Shown here: piece by piece, positions 12,201 to 25,500 of the stretch | How the letters are laid out: each line of letters starts with the position of its first letter | Numbering within the stretch: the first letter of the stretch is position 1 | Assembly (NCBI RefSeq): GCF_905147045.1 | Contig: NC_065905.1 | Span: 3,100,001 to 3,164,000, forward strand | DNA: 64,000 bases | Source of the DNA: Nymphalis io | Lineage: Eukaryota; Arthropoda; Insecta; Lepidoptera; Nymphalidae | Direction of reading: 5' to 3' | Program-made: the position numbers and the translations under genes | Notes under the pieces: generated by a model | Seen by the model: only the letters and a program-made list of their open reading frames with translations | Told to the model about the DNA's origin: nothing | Database searches by the model: none

Positions 12201-15200
12201 AAGTTACTTACGTGTAAATTTTGATTGTAGCCGCTGACTTTCAACGTGAACCCTTTATCGGAAACGTATAGTGAATGCGCCAGATCCGCCATGTTCGCCG
12301 GGTATACTTGTTCCTGTGGAAAATATATTTTATAATCCCCTAGCGAAAACTTACTCCACTGGTGGGAGAGCTTTGTGCAAGCTCGTCTGGGTAGGTACCA
12401 CCCACTCATCAGATATTCTACCGCAAAACAGCAGTACTTGGTATTGTTGTGTTCCGGTTTGAAGGGTGAGAGCCAATATAAATTACAGGCACAAGGGACA
12501 TAACATCTTAGTTCCCGAGATTGGTGGCGCATTGGTTATGTAAGCGATGGTTAACATTTCTTACACTACTAATGTCTATGGGCGTTGGTGACCACTTACC
12601 ATCAGGTGGCCCATATGCTCGTCCGCCTTCTATATAAAAAAAAACATAATTATATCATATAACATTAGCAATTGATAAAAACATGAGTTTAGTTTCTCTT
12701 ACATTTTTTTATTTATAGTCTAAGCTATTATAGTCACTAGTCAACCGCCCCGACTTCACACGGGTAGAATAAGGATCTGTTTAAAATATTTATATCGTAA
12801 TATAACTATTTTGCCTTATACGACCCACGCCAGTAAAGCTCCCAGACTGCATGACTTTTAAAGACATTTTCACCAATCATCGGCCGAATCATATTTCAGC
12901 CGAATTACACGAAACGGTATTATTAATAACAGTAATAATAATAATAAATAACTTTATTCACCAAAAAGAGAAAGACAAAATTAAGGTACAAAACCATAAA
13001 AAAGAGTTAACAATATGATATTTGATAATTTGGTGAAAAGGTCGTAAGTCTTAGCTAGGCTGCTTTTCAGTCTATGCCTTGTACATATACTGGTAACACA
13101 AACGTTACATTCATTCATGATGAAAATAATGAATCAAACACATTAACCTTATTCGTGAATCACTCTATCCATTGGTGAAAACCGTATCAAAATCCGATCA
13201 GTGGTTTTTCGAGTGTATCGCGTTCAGACAGACACAAAAACGCGATGGGGGGTCTAGTAACAACTTTGACCTTGAGTTGAAATGACATTAAAGTTTGTCT
13301 AGTGTAGGGAAAAGTACCAAATGAGTTTTTTAATGAATAAATCATCCAAAACGAATGATATATCTTGCTATTTTTCACACATAATTATAATTACTTATTT
13401 ACATAGACAAAAATAGACATACAAGAAGTTAAGCGTCGAATGCCTTCAGTCTTACTCTATAATAATAATAATGATAATGTCCTCCAGACCGATTTCAGCC
13501 ACGGCGGCCAATCTCAAGAGAGATTAGTCAACTACGCAGGAGATATTATAATATCTCCAAGTAAAGAGCACAAGTATGTGCGCAAACACAAGTGCACTCT
13601 CTACTCCCTAACTCTCATACTCCGATGGGACGGCAATCCGACACGACCGGAAAGAGTTCAGGCGCAGGACCAACGGCTTTACGTGCTTTCCGAGGCACGG
13701 GTCTGCTACTGAGAATGTTCTGATAGAAAAACCCAATAACTTTTCATTGGCCGACCTGGGAATTGAACCCAGGACCTCTGGGTCTGCGGCCTTACATCAA
13801 GTCACTAGACCAACGAGGCAGTTACTTACTCTATACATAGGTATAAAAATATGTTTTTTTTTTAATTTGAAACATGTCATTTCGCCGATTTTATAGTTTA
13901 AACTTGTATGTAAAATTATACTAAACACAATTAAAAGAATTACCTTCAGTCCTTGTTGCATGACATCAGTCCAAAGATCGATGAGACACGCCCTAGAACG
14001 TAAGTATAAATAATTAGAATTTCTATAATTAATTACATATAATATTTTGAATTTTATGCGGAAAAGCATTCTCATTGGGTAAATGGATAAAGTACGCCAC
14101 CAACGTTCGTAACTAAGATGTTATGTCCCTTGTAGGCAAGCGCGCTCCACCTTAGACTGTATCTTTACTTTCCATCAGGTGTGATAACAGTAAAACGCTT
14201 GCCTATACATAAAAAAAAAATAGTGCGTGTACTCTGACTTACTGGTCCTTCAAACAGGAATACAATACTAAGCATTGGTGTTCGGCAGTTGCATTAGTGA
14301 TGAGTATGTGGTGCCTACCAAGACAGGCTCACACAAAGTCCCATCAAGCGCTTTGACAGTGTAAATAATAATGAATGTGATATCAGTTTCTCCCCCTAAT
14401 ATAAGTACGGCAATGGAGGGGATGGATGCCTCATATGAAAACGATCTCATGACATCTCCAAAACGAACTCATCACAGGGATTTTAGTAGATAACAATTTC
14501 AAGTACAAACTTTCCAGCGTCTCCTCCACATAAAAACATAACCATAAGTACAGTACAGTAACAGCCCGTGAATGTTCCACTGCTGGGCTAAGGCCTCCTC
14601 TCTCTTTTTGAGGAGAAGGTTTGGAGCTTATTCCACCACGCTGCTGCAATGCGGGTTGGTGGAATACACATGTGGCAGAATTTCAGTGAAATTAGACACA
14701 TGCAGGTTTCCTCACGATGTTTTCCTTCACCGTCAAGCACGAGATGAATTATAATCACAAATTAAACACACGAAAATTCGGTGGTGCTTGCCCGGGTTTG
14801 AACCCACGATCATCGGTTAAGATTCACGCATTCTTACCACTGGGCCATCTCGGCTTAACCATAAGTGCTGCACAATAATATAGTAGATAGAATACTAACT
14901 CCCTTGGCGAGCGCAGGCTGAGGGGGGTGATGAAGTAGAAGTAGAGCAGCGCGGTCGGCAGGCGGAACTTGAAGTCGGGCTTGTACCACAGCTCCATGTG
15001 ACGGTTCTTGCGCAGCAGGTTGGGCTGATCTAACCTGGAATACATATATTTTTACATTATTTATTTATTTAGGACAACCAATATTAGATAGACAGTTAAA
15101 TAGAGGTTGAAATTTTTTTCGATAAATGTTCCACTAATATATAATCATGAAATATCACAAATAAGTAATAATTAAATACGGTTAATTATTAAATATTACA

Positions 15201-16493
15201 AGTGCACACAAATACATTATCATCATTAAAATAATTAAAAATATTGTGAAATTATTATTCAATTTACACTGGGATGGACACTCACTCATGGAATCATACA
15301 GAGCTGATATTATAACCCCTTTTTCGTGTTAAGTTTTGCCACCTTCCTAAGTCCAGACTGCTACTAAGAATTTCATGACAACAAAACCCAATAACTTTTA
15401 TTGGCAGAACATAGCATTTGAATATCGAACTTGAGGTTGAGATCCTGGGCTCGAGACATGCAACTTTATAAGTAACTAAGCCACAATAAATTCTTGTAAA
15501 AAAGGCTAATCTATCAGGCCCAAGCAGTTGATCTTTCTAGCCATCTCTCTTGACGCGATAATAATTAAATTAACTACATCTATTTGAAATGGTTTTTTAT
15601 TTAGACATAAAATGGTTAAAGGTAAATGGTCAACAACGCCCATATACATTGGTATTGAAAGAAATGTTAACAATTGCTTACATCAATGCGCCACCAACCT
15701 TGGGAACTAAATGTTATGTCCCTTGTGCCTGTAATTACACTGGCTCACTCACCCTTCAAACCAGAACACGATAATACCAAGTACTGTTGTTTTGCGGTAG
15801 AATATCTAATGAGTGGGTGGTACCTACCCAGACGAACTTGAACATAGCCCTACCACCACTAAATTGTAAATTATGTATGTAAATTCGATATACCTAAAGT
15901 TATTAACGGTAGCCATCAAGTCCCCTTGCGTCAATACTTTCGTGTCCCTCTCGCTCGAAGACACTTTCTTGTGTATATCTTTAACGGAACTGTTCTTGAG
16001 GTCTACCCCCAGTTTCTCAGCTACCTCGAGGTACGGTGGCGCGGGGGGGATGAGGTCGAAGTTTGTGGTGATGTATATATTCTTATCCGGTAAGTGGAAA
16101 TCATTGTAGGGTTCAACGTTCAACCATTTTTCTAGCCATTCTTTTGGTTTTTCTAAAAAAAAAAAACAATTATAAATATTAGTATTTTATCAAAATAAAA
16201 TTTTAAAAACAATCTTAAAGATTTGAATTATCATTTTAAAAGTTTAAATTAAATATGAAACTATCACTGGTTCGGAATATAAATTCTATCGAGAAGAAGC
16301 GTCAAGAAATCCAAAAGTCACTCTTTTGCATCATATTTGACTCTATATACATCCACAACTACAAATATACATGTAATAATCAGATATAATTCTATTTATC
16401 TACTCCATATGAAAATCGACGCATACTAACTCCAAGCTGTTATCATTGCAAGACATATATATGTATATATATATGTCTTGCAATGATAACAGC

Positions 16494-16525
<32 letters not shown>

Positions 16526-19500
16526 TGTCTTGCAATGATTATTTTTTTATTAATATTTATTTGTAGCCTATTCCAACCACAAGAGAAGTAAAGTCTAATA
16601 AGCAACTTTAACTGAATCGACACGATATTTTCATTGGTCGACATTGTCGATCTTGGATTATCTATGATAATCATTATAAATTCCGGAAGTTGTTATGGGA
16701 ACTATAGAAATAAAATTGAAATATACAATAGACATAAATATATATAACCGGCTCGTTGGCGTGGTTGGTGGATGCTTGCCTTTCACGCCGAAGGTTCTGG
16801 GTTCGATTCCCACCAAGGAAAGATATTTGTGTGCACGAACGTGTCTGTTTGTCCTGAGTCTGAGTGTAATTATCTATATAAGTATGTATTTACAAAAGAA
16901 AAATATTATATGTAGTATATCAGTTGTCTGGTTTCCATAGTACAAGCTCTGTACAAGTTTAATTTGGGAAAATAAGAAATAAAATGTCCCAGGATATTAT
17001 TATTATTATAAAATTGAAGTAGAATATATAAGTTAAGTTTAATAGTGTTATTTTATAAATACGTATATATTAATCAAGGACCGTTTGTCGTTCATAATAT
17101 AGGAGAGCTATTAGTGAATCGCATGGAATATGTAAATATAAGTTTTGTTTATATCTAGTCCTACGATTGGTATAGAAGTATTTAATATTATTTAAGAATT
17201 ACCAATTTTCTTATATTCGGTGCCGAACCATTCCTCCTTAGCGTCGTATTGAATGGGCGTGGAGTGCTTGTTGGAGAGGATCATGATGTTGACCATATCC
17301 GCACTCATACAGTCCAACAACTCCGTGATTCTCTGCCAACAAGCGTTATGAAATTAAAGTACATTTTAAATTTATTAGAAACAATACGCCGCTTCAACTA
17401 TATTACGCTTAGAGAATGCGCCTTCGTACTTGTGATACGCTACAAACATAAACAGTTTAATTACAGGCATAAGGGACATAACATCTTAGTTATCAAGGTT
17501 GGTGGCGCATTGGTGATGTAAGCGATGGTTAACATTTCTTACAATGCCAATGTCTATGAGCGTTGGTGACCACTTACCATCAGGTGGCCCATATGCTCGC
17601 CCGCCTTCCTATTCTACAAAAAAAAAAGTCGATGTAACAGCGTTGTATGGATAGAAAAAATAACTCATTTTTTTTTTTTTTTAAAGTTGGCATAATAATA
17701 TAGTTTTTAATGATGTTATTTATTAGTAGGACAAATAAACGATTGTAATGGATACATTTGAATCGTAGTGTCTTCGCCAACTCGGGTACACCGTTCTTTC
17801 GATCAAAGACATGTCAGGAACGCATTCTCTTTTTGTTCCCTCAACTTTACCTTGGGGTCGAACTTGTAGTACAACTTATCCCCGGATATGTAGTGCTCGG
17901 GCGGGAAGAAATGCATGTTCTCCGCCAACGCCTCCACGTAGTCGGCTGGCTGAGATTCCGCCTCGAAACGAAAACTGGTCTCCTCTATCGTCTGCAATTG
18001 ATAAATTAAAAGATCTTACAAATTAAACAAATCTAAACCATATTTATAAATAAAAAACTTAAAACCTAATTTTTTTATATTAATTATATAATGTATGTGT
18101 TCAGAAAAAGCATTTTATAACCTTTTTAACCACAAGAGTTAAGTTAAACAATGTTAACATCGAATTGACGCGATACCATTGGTCAAGATCTTGAATAATT
18201 AATTTTGAATTTCGAATTCATTATGGATTCGGTTAAATCTAAACCATATTTATAAATAAAAAACTTAATACCTAATTTTTTCATATTAATTATATAATGT
18301 ATGTGTTCAGAAAAAGCATTTTATAACCTTTTTAACCACAAGAGTTAAGTTAAACAATGTTAACATCGAATTGACGCGATACCATTGGTCAAGATCTTGA
18401 ATAATTAATTTTGAATTTCGAATTCATTATGGATTCGGTTAAATCTAAACCATATTTATAAATAAAAAACTTAATACCTAATTTTTTCATATTAATTATA
18501 TAATGTATGTGTTCAGAAAAAGCATTTTATAACCTTTTTAACCACAAGAGTTAAGTTAAACAATGTTAACATCGAATTGACGCGATACCATTGGTCAAGA
18601 TCTTGAATAATGAATTTTGAATTTCGAATTCATTATGGATTCGAAATCCAAAAAATTGGCGTTTTGAATGTTGGCGAAGTTATCGGAACTTCGTCGGAGC
18701 GTCGCGGTAGCATGCGCAAGCGATCCCGTGGCGCTTTTCGTTAAGACGGAAAGTTATCGAAACTTGGGAAGGAAAATGAAAGTGAAGTGTTTACCACTTC
18801 AGTGATACTCTTTTCATTGGCCCGACCAATTTAGAACAATTTCTAACACTAGCAAGTTAGTATTGAAAGGTAGATGGGCCAATGGATGGGAGAATATCCC
18901 ACGACTGCCAATTTAAATCTTTGCACCACAACGAGTTATCACGTTCTACGTCATTTGTGTTTATGGGTTCAGTGATGAAGGAACACCTAGTGAGGAAACC
19001 TGCACGTGACAGATGGACTTCTGGCACTTCGACATTCAAGTCTCCTCAAGAGGACTTTGCCCAGCAGTGGGACATGGACTACGTTTACTTACTCATAATT
19101 TACTTACTTTTAATTCCTTATATATACGTTCTGATGGTCCGATTTTCTTTAACATATTGATATAAGAAAATATCGCTTCTAGAACCTGAAAGCAAAGACA
19201 TAATAGGAATGATTAATTTTAATAATAGCGTGATTTATGTATATGAGTCTGTATGTTTTAATAATCTTTATTGTATTATATGTTAATCACACATACACAC
19301 ATTACGTGTAAGGGGGGGGGGGGGTGTTTAAGTGTTATATAATCTATGCCCTTTTCTGTAGCTGACAACGTGTAAGCAAAATTACATAATGATCGGTTGA
19401 CCAGTTAACACGTGTAAGCGTTTTTGTAAGCGATTTCAGCGTATGAAAGTGTCAAAATTACTTATAATTCTGCATTAATAAATTTCGGTTAGTGTTGAAT

Positions 19501-22500
19501 TATAAAGTGTTCAAATAAAAACAAAATAGCCAGCAATAGTAATATTGTTTGTCAATTATCAATTTATTAATTTTTTTTCTGTACTAGTCTCCTAGAATAT
19601 ATTTTTCGGTGAATTTAATTTCAAAAACCAAGTGAACTCCTTTATGTTTTTTTTTTTTTTATAGAATAGGAAGGCGGACGAGCATATGGGCCACCTGATG
19701 GTAAGTGGTCACCAACGCTCTTAGACATTAGCATTGTAAGAAATGTCAACCATCGCTTACATATCCAATGCGCCACCAACCTTGGGAACTAAGATTTTAT
19801 GTCCCTTGTGCCTGTAATTACACTGGCTCACTCACCCTTCAAACCGGAACACAACAATATCAAGTATTGCTGTTTTGCGGTAGAGTATCTGATGAGTGGG
19901 TGGTACCTACCCAGACGGGCTTGCACAAAGCCCTACCACCAGTAAGTATGTACTAACTCCTACATTTAGGATATACGTAAACAAGACAGCATCTACCGTG
20001 TTATGTAGTATATAAGGCCATACCTCGTCAACGTGTTCCAATCCATCTTTAGTGAGCACAACCTGTATCGAGAAGAGACTGTACATAGATGTATAGTCGA
20101 TACCGCTTTCAGAATTACCCGTGTATATACCAAGCGCCCAAATTCTGTGAACGAAATAATATTCAGCTATACAATAACGTTCAACTTTTTTCTCTCTTTA
20201 TTTTTGTTTTATTATTGCAACAAGAGATCTTGTTTTTGTGGAGAACTAATACTGTATTTACTATTATTTTTATAATTATAATAATAATCGGGGACATTCC
20301 TCACACACGGCCATCTAATCCCAAGCTAAGCTTGTACAGAGCTTGTACTGTGGAAACTGATATACTGTATACTATTTTTTTTTTTTGTAAATACATACTT
20401 ATATAGATAATTACACCCAGACTCGGGACAAACAGACATGTTCATGCACACAAATATCTGTCCTGGGTGGGAATCGAACCCACAACCATCGGCGTGAAAG
20501 GCAAGCATCCACCAACCACGCCAACCGGCACGACACAAATTTTACATTTTATTTACCGCCAAACAGCAATACTTTACATTTTTGTGTTCCCTATTGTGTA
20601 AGCCAGTGTAACTACAGGCACAAGGGCATTTACTATGTAAGGGATAGTTAATATTTCTTACAGTGACAATGTCTATGGACGGTGATGACAACTTACCATC
20701 AAGTGGCCAATTTGCCACAACCTGTTTTTATTTTTAAAAAAATTAAAAAATATATATACTGATTAGATCTGATTGAACTAGAAAAAGCCGAGATGGCCCA
20801 GTGCTAAGAACGCGTGAATCTTAACCGATGATCGTGGGTTCAAACCCGGGCAAGCACCACTGAATTTTCATGTGCTTAATTTGTGATTATAATTCATCTC
20901 GTGCTTTACGTTGAAGGAAAACATCGTGAGGAAACCTGCATGTGTCTAATTTCACTGAAATTCTGCCACATGTGTATACCACCAACACGCATTGGAGCAG
21001 CGTGGTGGAATAAGCTCGAAACCTTCTCCTAAAAAAAAAAAAAAAAAAAAGAGGAGAGGAGGCCTTTAGCCCAGCAGTGGGACATTCACAGGCTGTTACG
21101 GAGCTAGAAATTATTTAATAATCATCTTACCTGTTCTTTAGGTACGAAAGTAAGCTGCCCTCGCCCTCATGGCCCAGTAAGTAAGATATGTACTGATGTG
21201 GTTTCGACTCGTACTCGGAGATTAACGAACGCATGCACCACGTCAAATGTACCTGCAAAGTAAAACGAACTCTAAAGCAAAGTGCTTAAAGTTTAAATAA
21301 AAACTAAATATACACAATCCAAGTATTTACAAAAACCATTTTTTGCAAAAGTCGAGCTACAAATAAGAACTGTCAAGAAACTCAGTAGTTACTTTTTACT
21401 AATTAAATTAAATCATATTTTAGTTATATGAACGTATTTTTTTTTTTTACAATTAATAGGCCAGCGTTTGACCGTTGACTTGCCTGATGTTAAGCATCGA
21501 CACGGTCTAAGATGTAGCACGCTTGCCTATAAGAGACCTGTTTACTCTGGCTTTTAAGACACCAACATTGTACCTATCGGGAAATACGTATAAACATTGT
21601 TTAGCTATTATCAAGTCGCATTTGTTTTATGTAAATCTAAATTTTGTTTATCTCTACTCCTGTTACCAATGGTATAATCTTAACAATCTTGACCGAATGT
21701 ATCAATTCCTTGAGCAGGATTGTATTTAAAAAAAAAGAAAAGCGCGTCATCGCCCGGCACAGAAGAATATTACAATTTACGTTGTCAAGGGCTATTTGTC
21801 GTTAAAGTTGGTTTTTGTTTAATTTAAACTAATTAATATTATTGTTATTTGTTTATTTTTAATTATAAAGTATCCTTTTTAAAATTTATTTTCACTTCTG
21901 GTCTGTAAGAATAGAATAATGTACAAAAATATTACGTTTATGAGTTCTGAGCTAACTCGCCATAGACGGTGCTGCAGCGACGACGACGGTGGTGCTGCCT
22001 ATTTCTATACCGCTTAACGAATCGATATTAAATTGATAGATATTTTAAACAATTTAACCGGATGTAACAATACCTTGTGGCATGAAATGTAAAAAAAAAA
22101 GAAAGCGCACGATCGCCCGTCACAGAGGCTGAATATTACTTTTTGGCGCGAAGTTTCGATGCTTCGGACATGCAATTACGGCGTTATATATAAGATTTTA
22201 TATATAATATTTGTAGTTTTACTTGGTCTTTGTTCTTAGTTATTATTTATATAAAATAATTAATGTTATTGTTATTTGAATCCTCAAATAGGTAGAGGAG
22301 GCCTTAGCCCAGCAGTGGGACATTTACAGGCTGTTACTTTATTATCCTAATAAGGTTTTTGATATTAAAATTTAATTACCTCAGTCGTATCGCTGACGGG
22401 TTTTATGTAGTACAGACTTTTGAATTCCGGAGTGACCATGTCTGGTTTGAAGGCGAACTCGGTGAAGTCATCGGGCGGCAATTTGTTTGTAGGAATCTGT

Positions 22501-25500
22501 CCGAATGTATTCACGACGTATTGTTCCAAAGCTGATAGTTCCATACGAGCCTGAAAGGAATTTAAACATTTTTAACTTTACATAGTACATATTAAGGTAT
22601 TAATTAAGTATTTTCGCGTATATCAATTGTATTATTTAGTGTGGATACAATGCAATGATATTTAAAATGATAAAAGTAGCGAATCAATAAAAAATTTTAC
22701 TAAAGTCAGTATAAGTTAAAGCATTTAAAAAGGAATATAGAAAATAACACACAGGAATCACTTATGTATAAAAAATCTGAAAAAAAAAATTGAAACGTCA
22801 ATTGATTCCTCGTAAACAGTATTAATAGATAGTTATCAAAAATAAATGAATGTAAATTTTTTAGCCGTTTCTATTAAAAGTGACATTTACACTTTTTCAA
22901 TTTGGAATAGTATTTTTAGTGATATTACAAGATAATAATATTAATGTCCTCCAGACCGATTTCGGCAACGGCGACCAATCTCAAGAGAGATTAGTCAACT
23001 ACGCAGGAGATATTATAGAGCACAAGTATGTGCGCAAACACAAGTGCACTCTCTACTCCCTAACTCTCATACTCCGATGGGACGGCAATCCGACACGATC
23101 GGAAAGAGTTCAGGCGCAGGACCAACGCTTTTACGTGCTTTCCGAGGCACAGGAGTGAACACTCTCAACTTCCAGACTCCGGGCTGCTACTGAGAATTTT
23201 CTGACAGAAAAACCCAATAACATTTTATCGGCCCGACCTGAGAATCGAACCCAGGACCTCTGGGTCTGTGGCCTCACATCGAGCCACTAGACCAACGCGG
23301 AAGTTATTATTATCACAAGATATTCGGGAAAGAAAAACGTGGAGTATGCAAGAATGTACCAAGGAGGATTCCCTCCAAAGTCGATCTCCTTTCTATTCCC
23401 CGCGCCACGTGTCCCGCCGGCGCTCACCTGCACGGCGACGGTCATGCGGTGCGCGCTGTAGTGGCGCGCGCGGAAGGCGTGCGCGGCGGCGTGCAGGCGC
23501 TCGTCGCCCGCCACGCGCCCGCGCAGGCTGCGCTCGTCGCCCCACGTGAACGTGCGCGCCGGGTGGCCGGCCGGGAACGTGCTGGACAGCAGCTGGTCCT
23601 TGCGGTTCGAGTCCGACGGCGCCGCGATCGCGAATTCTGTTTGCGGCACCCGTCCGATATTATCGTTACAATTCGCTTGCCCCAATCCCCGACTAGGTTA
23701 GCTCCTCTAGATTGGCGATAAAAAGTTCGAAAGATGAAAAACAAGTAGATCGCAGAGGCCTGACTGGCGGCAGTTCACAGTGACGACTTGCTACCCTCGA
23801 CTTCTACTCGGGATAAGATGGGAAATTTATAAAACTTGCAATGAGATAATAATACGCGATAAATAACGAGAATGTATACAATGCCAAATTAAAACAGACT
23901 GATAAATGACCTTTTTATAAAATGATAGATATAGAAAGATTACGTTAAAAATATTTTTTTAATAAAATTTATTGATTGCAAATTTATAGGAGTAAAATTA
24001 GACTGATCCAATTCCGCGAATACCTTATATTATATATATAATGATACAGCAATCTCTTGATTACATTTTTAAGTATCTTATATATATACCTGACTGTATG
24101 GCCTCTCGTTCCCGCTGCATGGCCTCCTTCTTCATCAGTGGACTGACGAAGAACTGACTGAAAATGTCCATTGCTTGAGGCAGGTGCTTCTCTTGAATCT
24201 CGAAGTAGAACGTTGTAATTTCGCAGTCAGTTGACGCATTGTCCGAGCCGCCTTTTTTCTAATTTCAAATTGATTATAATTCGTTTTTACGTTTAACATG
24301 ATGGAAATTGATACATTTTTATTTAATAATTTTTATTAAATTAGTTTCCAATCTCACCTTAATGAAAGAATCAAACTCGTTCTCTTTGGGATACTTCTCG
24401 CTGCCCATAAAGACCATGTGTTCAACGAAATGAGCGAGACCTTGAATTTCGGGAGGGTCGCTGTAACTGCCCACTCCTACAGAAAGCGCACATGCCGCCT
24501 GGAAAATGAAACGACTTTACCTTTATATAGACCTAAGACGTTACTGATTATGGAATTGGTATTTTTTTTAAACAGGCATACGAGCAAATGGGCTTTCTGA
24601 TGGTAAGCGGTCACTCTCTGATAGACACTGGCAGCGATACAAAAAATATTAACCATTCCATACATAGCCAATGCGCCACCAACCTTGGGAACCAAGATGT
24701 TACACCTTTTTTCGTCGTGAACGCAAAAATACTAACGAAAAGTTGCTGTTTGGCGGTATAATATATGATGAGTGTGTGGACTTGGACTGTATTTTATATT
24801 ATAACTACATTTAAAGCATAAATAAATAAATACAATCTACAGATACAAAATCATTTAAAAAAAAAAAAACATTCCTGAATATTACAACTAATACCATTTC
24901 AACGCAAGGAAATAATGCATTAATAACATCAGCGGTAGACCGCATCGTAATTTAAATCCAACAAACGCCTTGAAGGTTATAATTACCGAGTAATGTTTTT
25001 ACAAACTTGATTGAAAATGACTAAAATTTTTCACACATTTCTGGTGACAATAAAATATATCTACATTAAGTATACAAAATTTTATACAAGCATTTATTTT
25101 CTTATTAAATGTTTTTTTTTTATAGATTGCCCGGAGGTGAGCATGCGTAAATTGACTTTACCAATGATCGCAAGTTCTAACCCAGACGAGCCCTAATGAA
25201 AATTCATGTGCTTAATTTGTGTTTATAATTCACCTCGCGAGAAAACATGTGTAAAGTTTCACTTAAATTCTGCCATATGTTCCTAAAATCGGCATTGGAA
25301 CAGAATAGTGAAATAAGCTTCCAAACTTCTCCTCAAAAGGGAAGGAGACCTTAGCCCAGCAGTAAGACATTCAAAGGCTATGGCTATTACTTTACATTTT
25401 TTTAACATATGGATATTCCATACATACGTTTATATTTTGTTTAAGGTATATTTATTTGTCTCCATGCACACGTTTCGTTCTTGATAGTTACTTATATGTC

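Noticed and set aside
18031..18648. CRISPR-like array
   Set aside because: The repeats are 206 bases, directly adjacent and without unique spacers, in an animal intron.
20786..20850. Possible true tRNA gene (box A and box B spaced as in a tRNA)
   Set aside because: The same head occurs in many copies followed by a common non-tRNA body and tail with target duplications. It is a SINE promoter, and no full cloverleaf with an anticodon stem can be drawn.
23268..23744. Arg/Ala-rich open frames on both strands
   Set aside because: They overlap the very GC-rich nardilysin exon 23428-23636, whose own frame is proven by homology. GC-rich DNA keeps all frames open.
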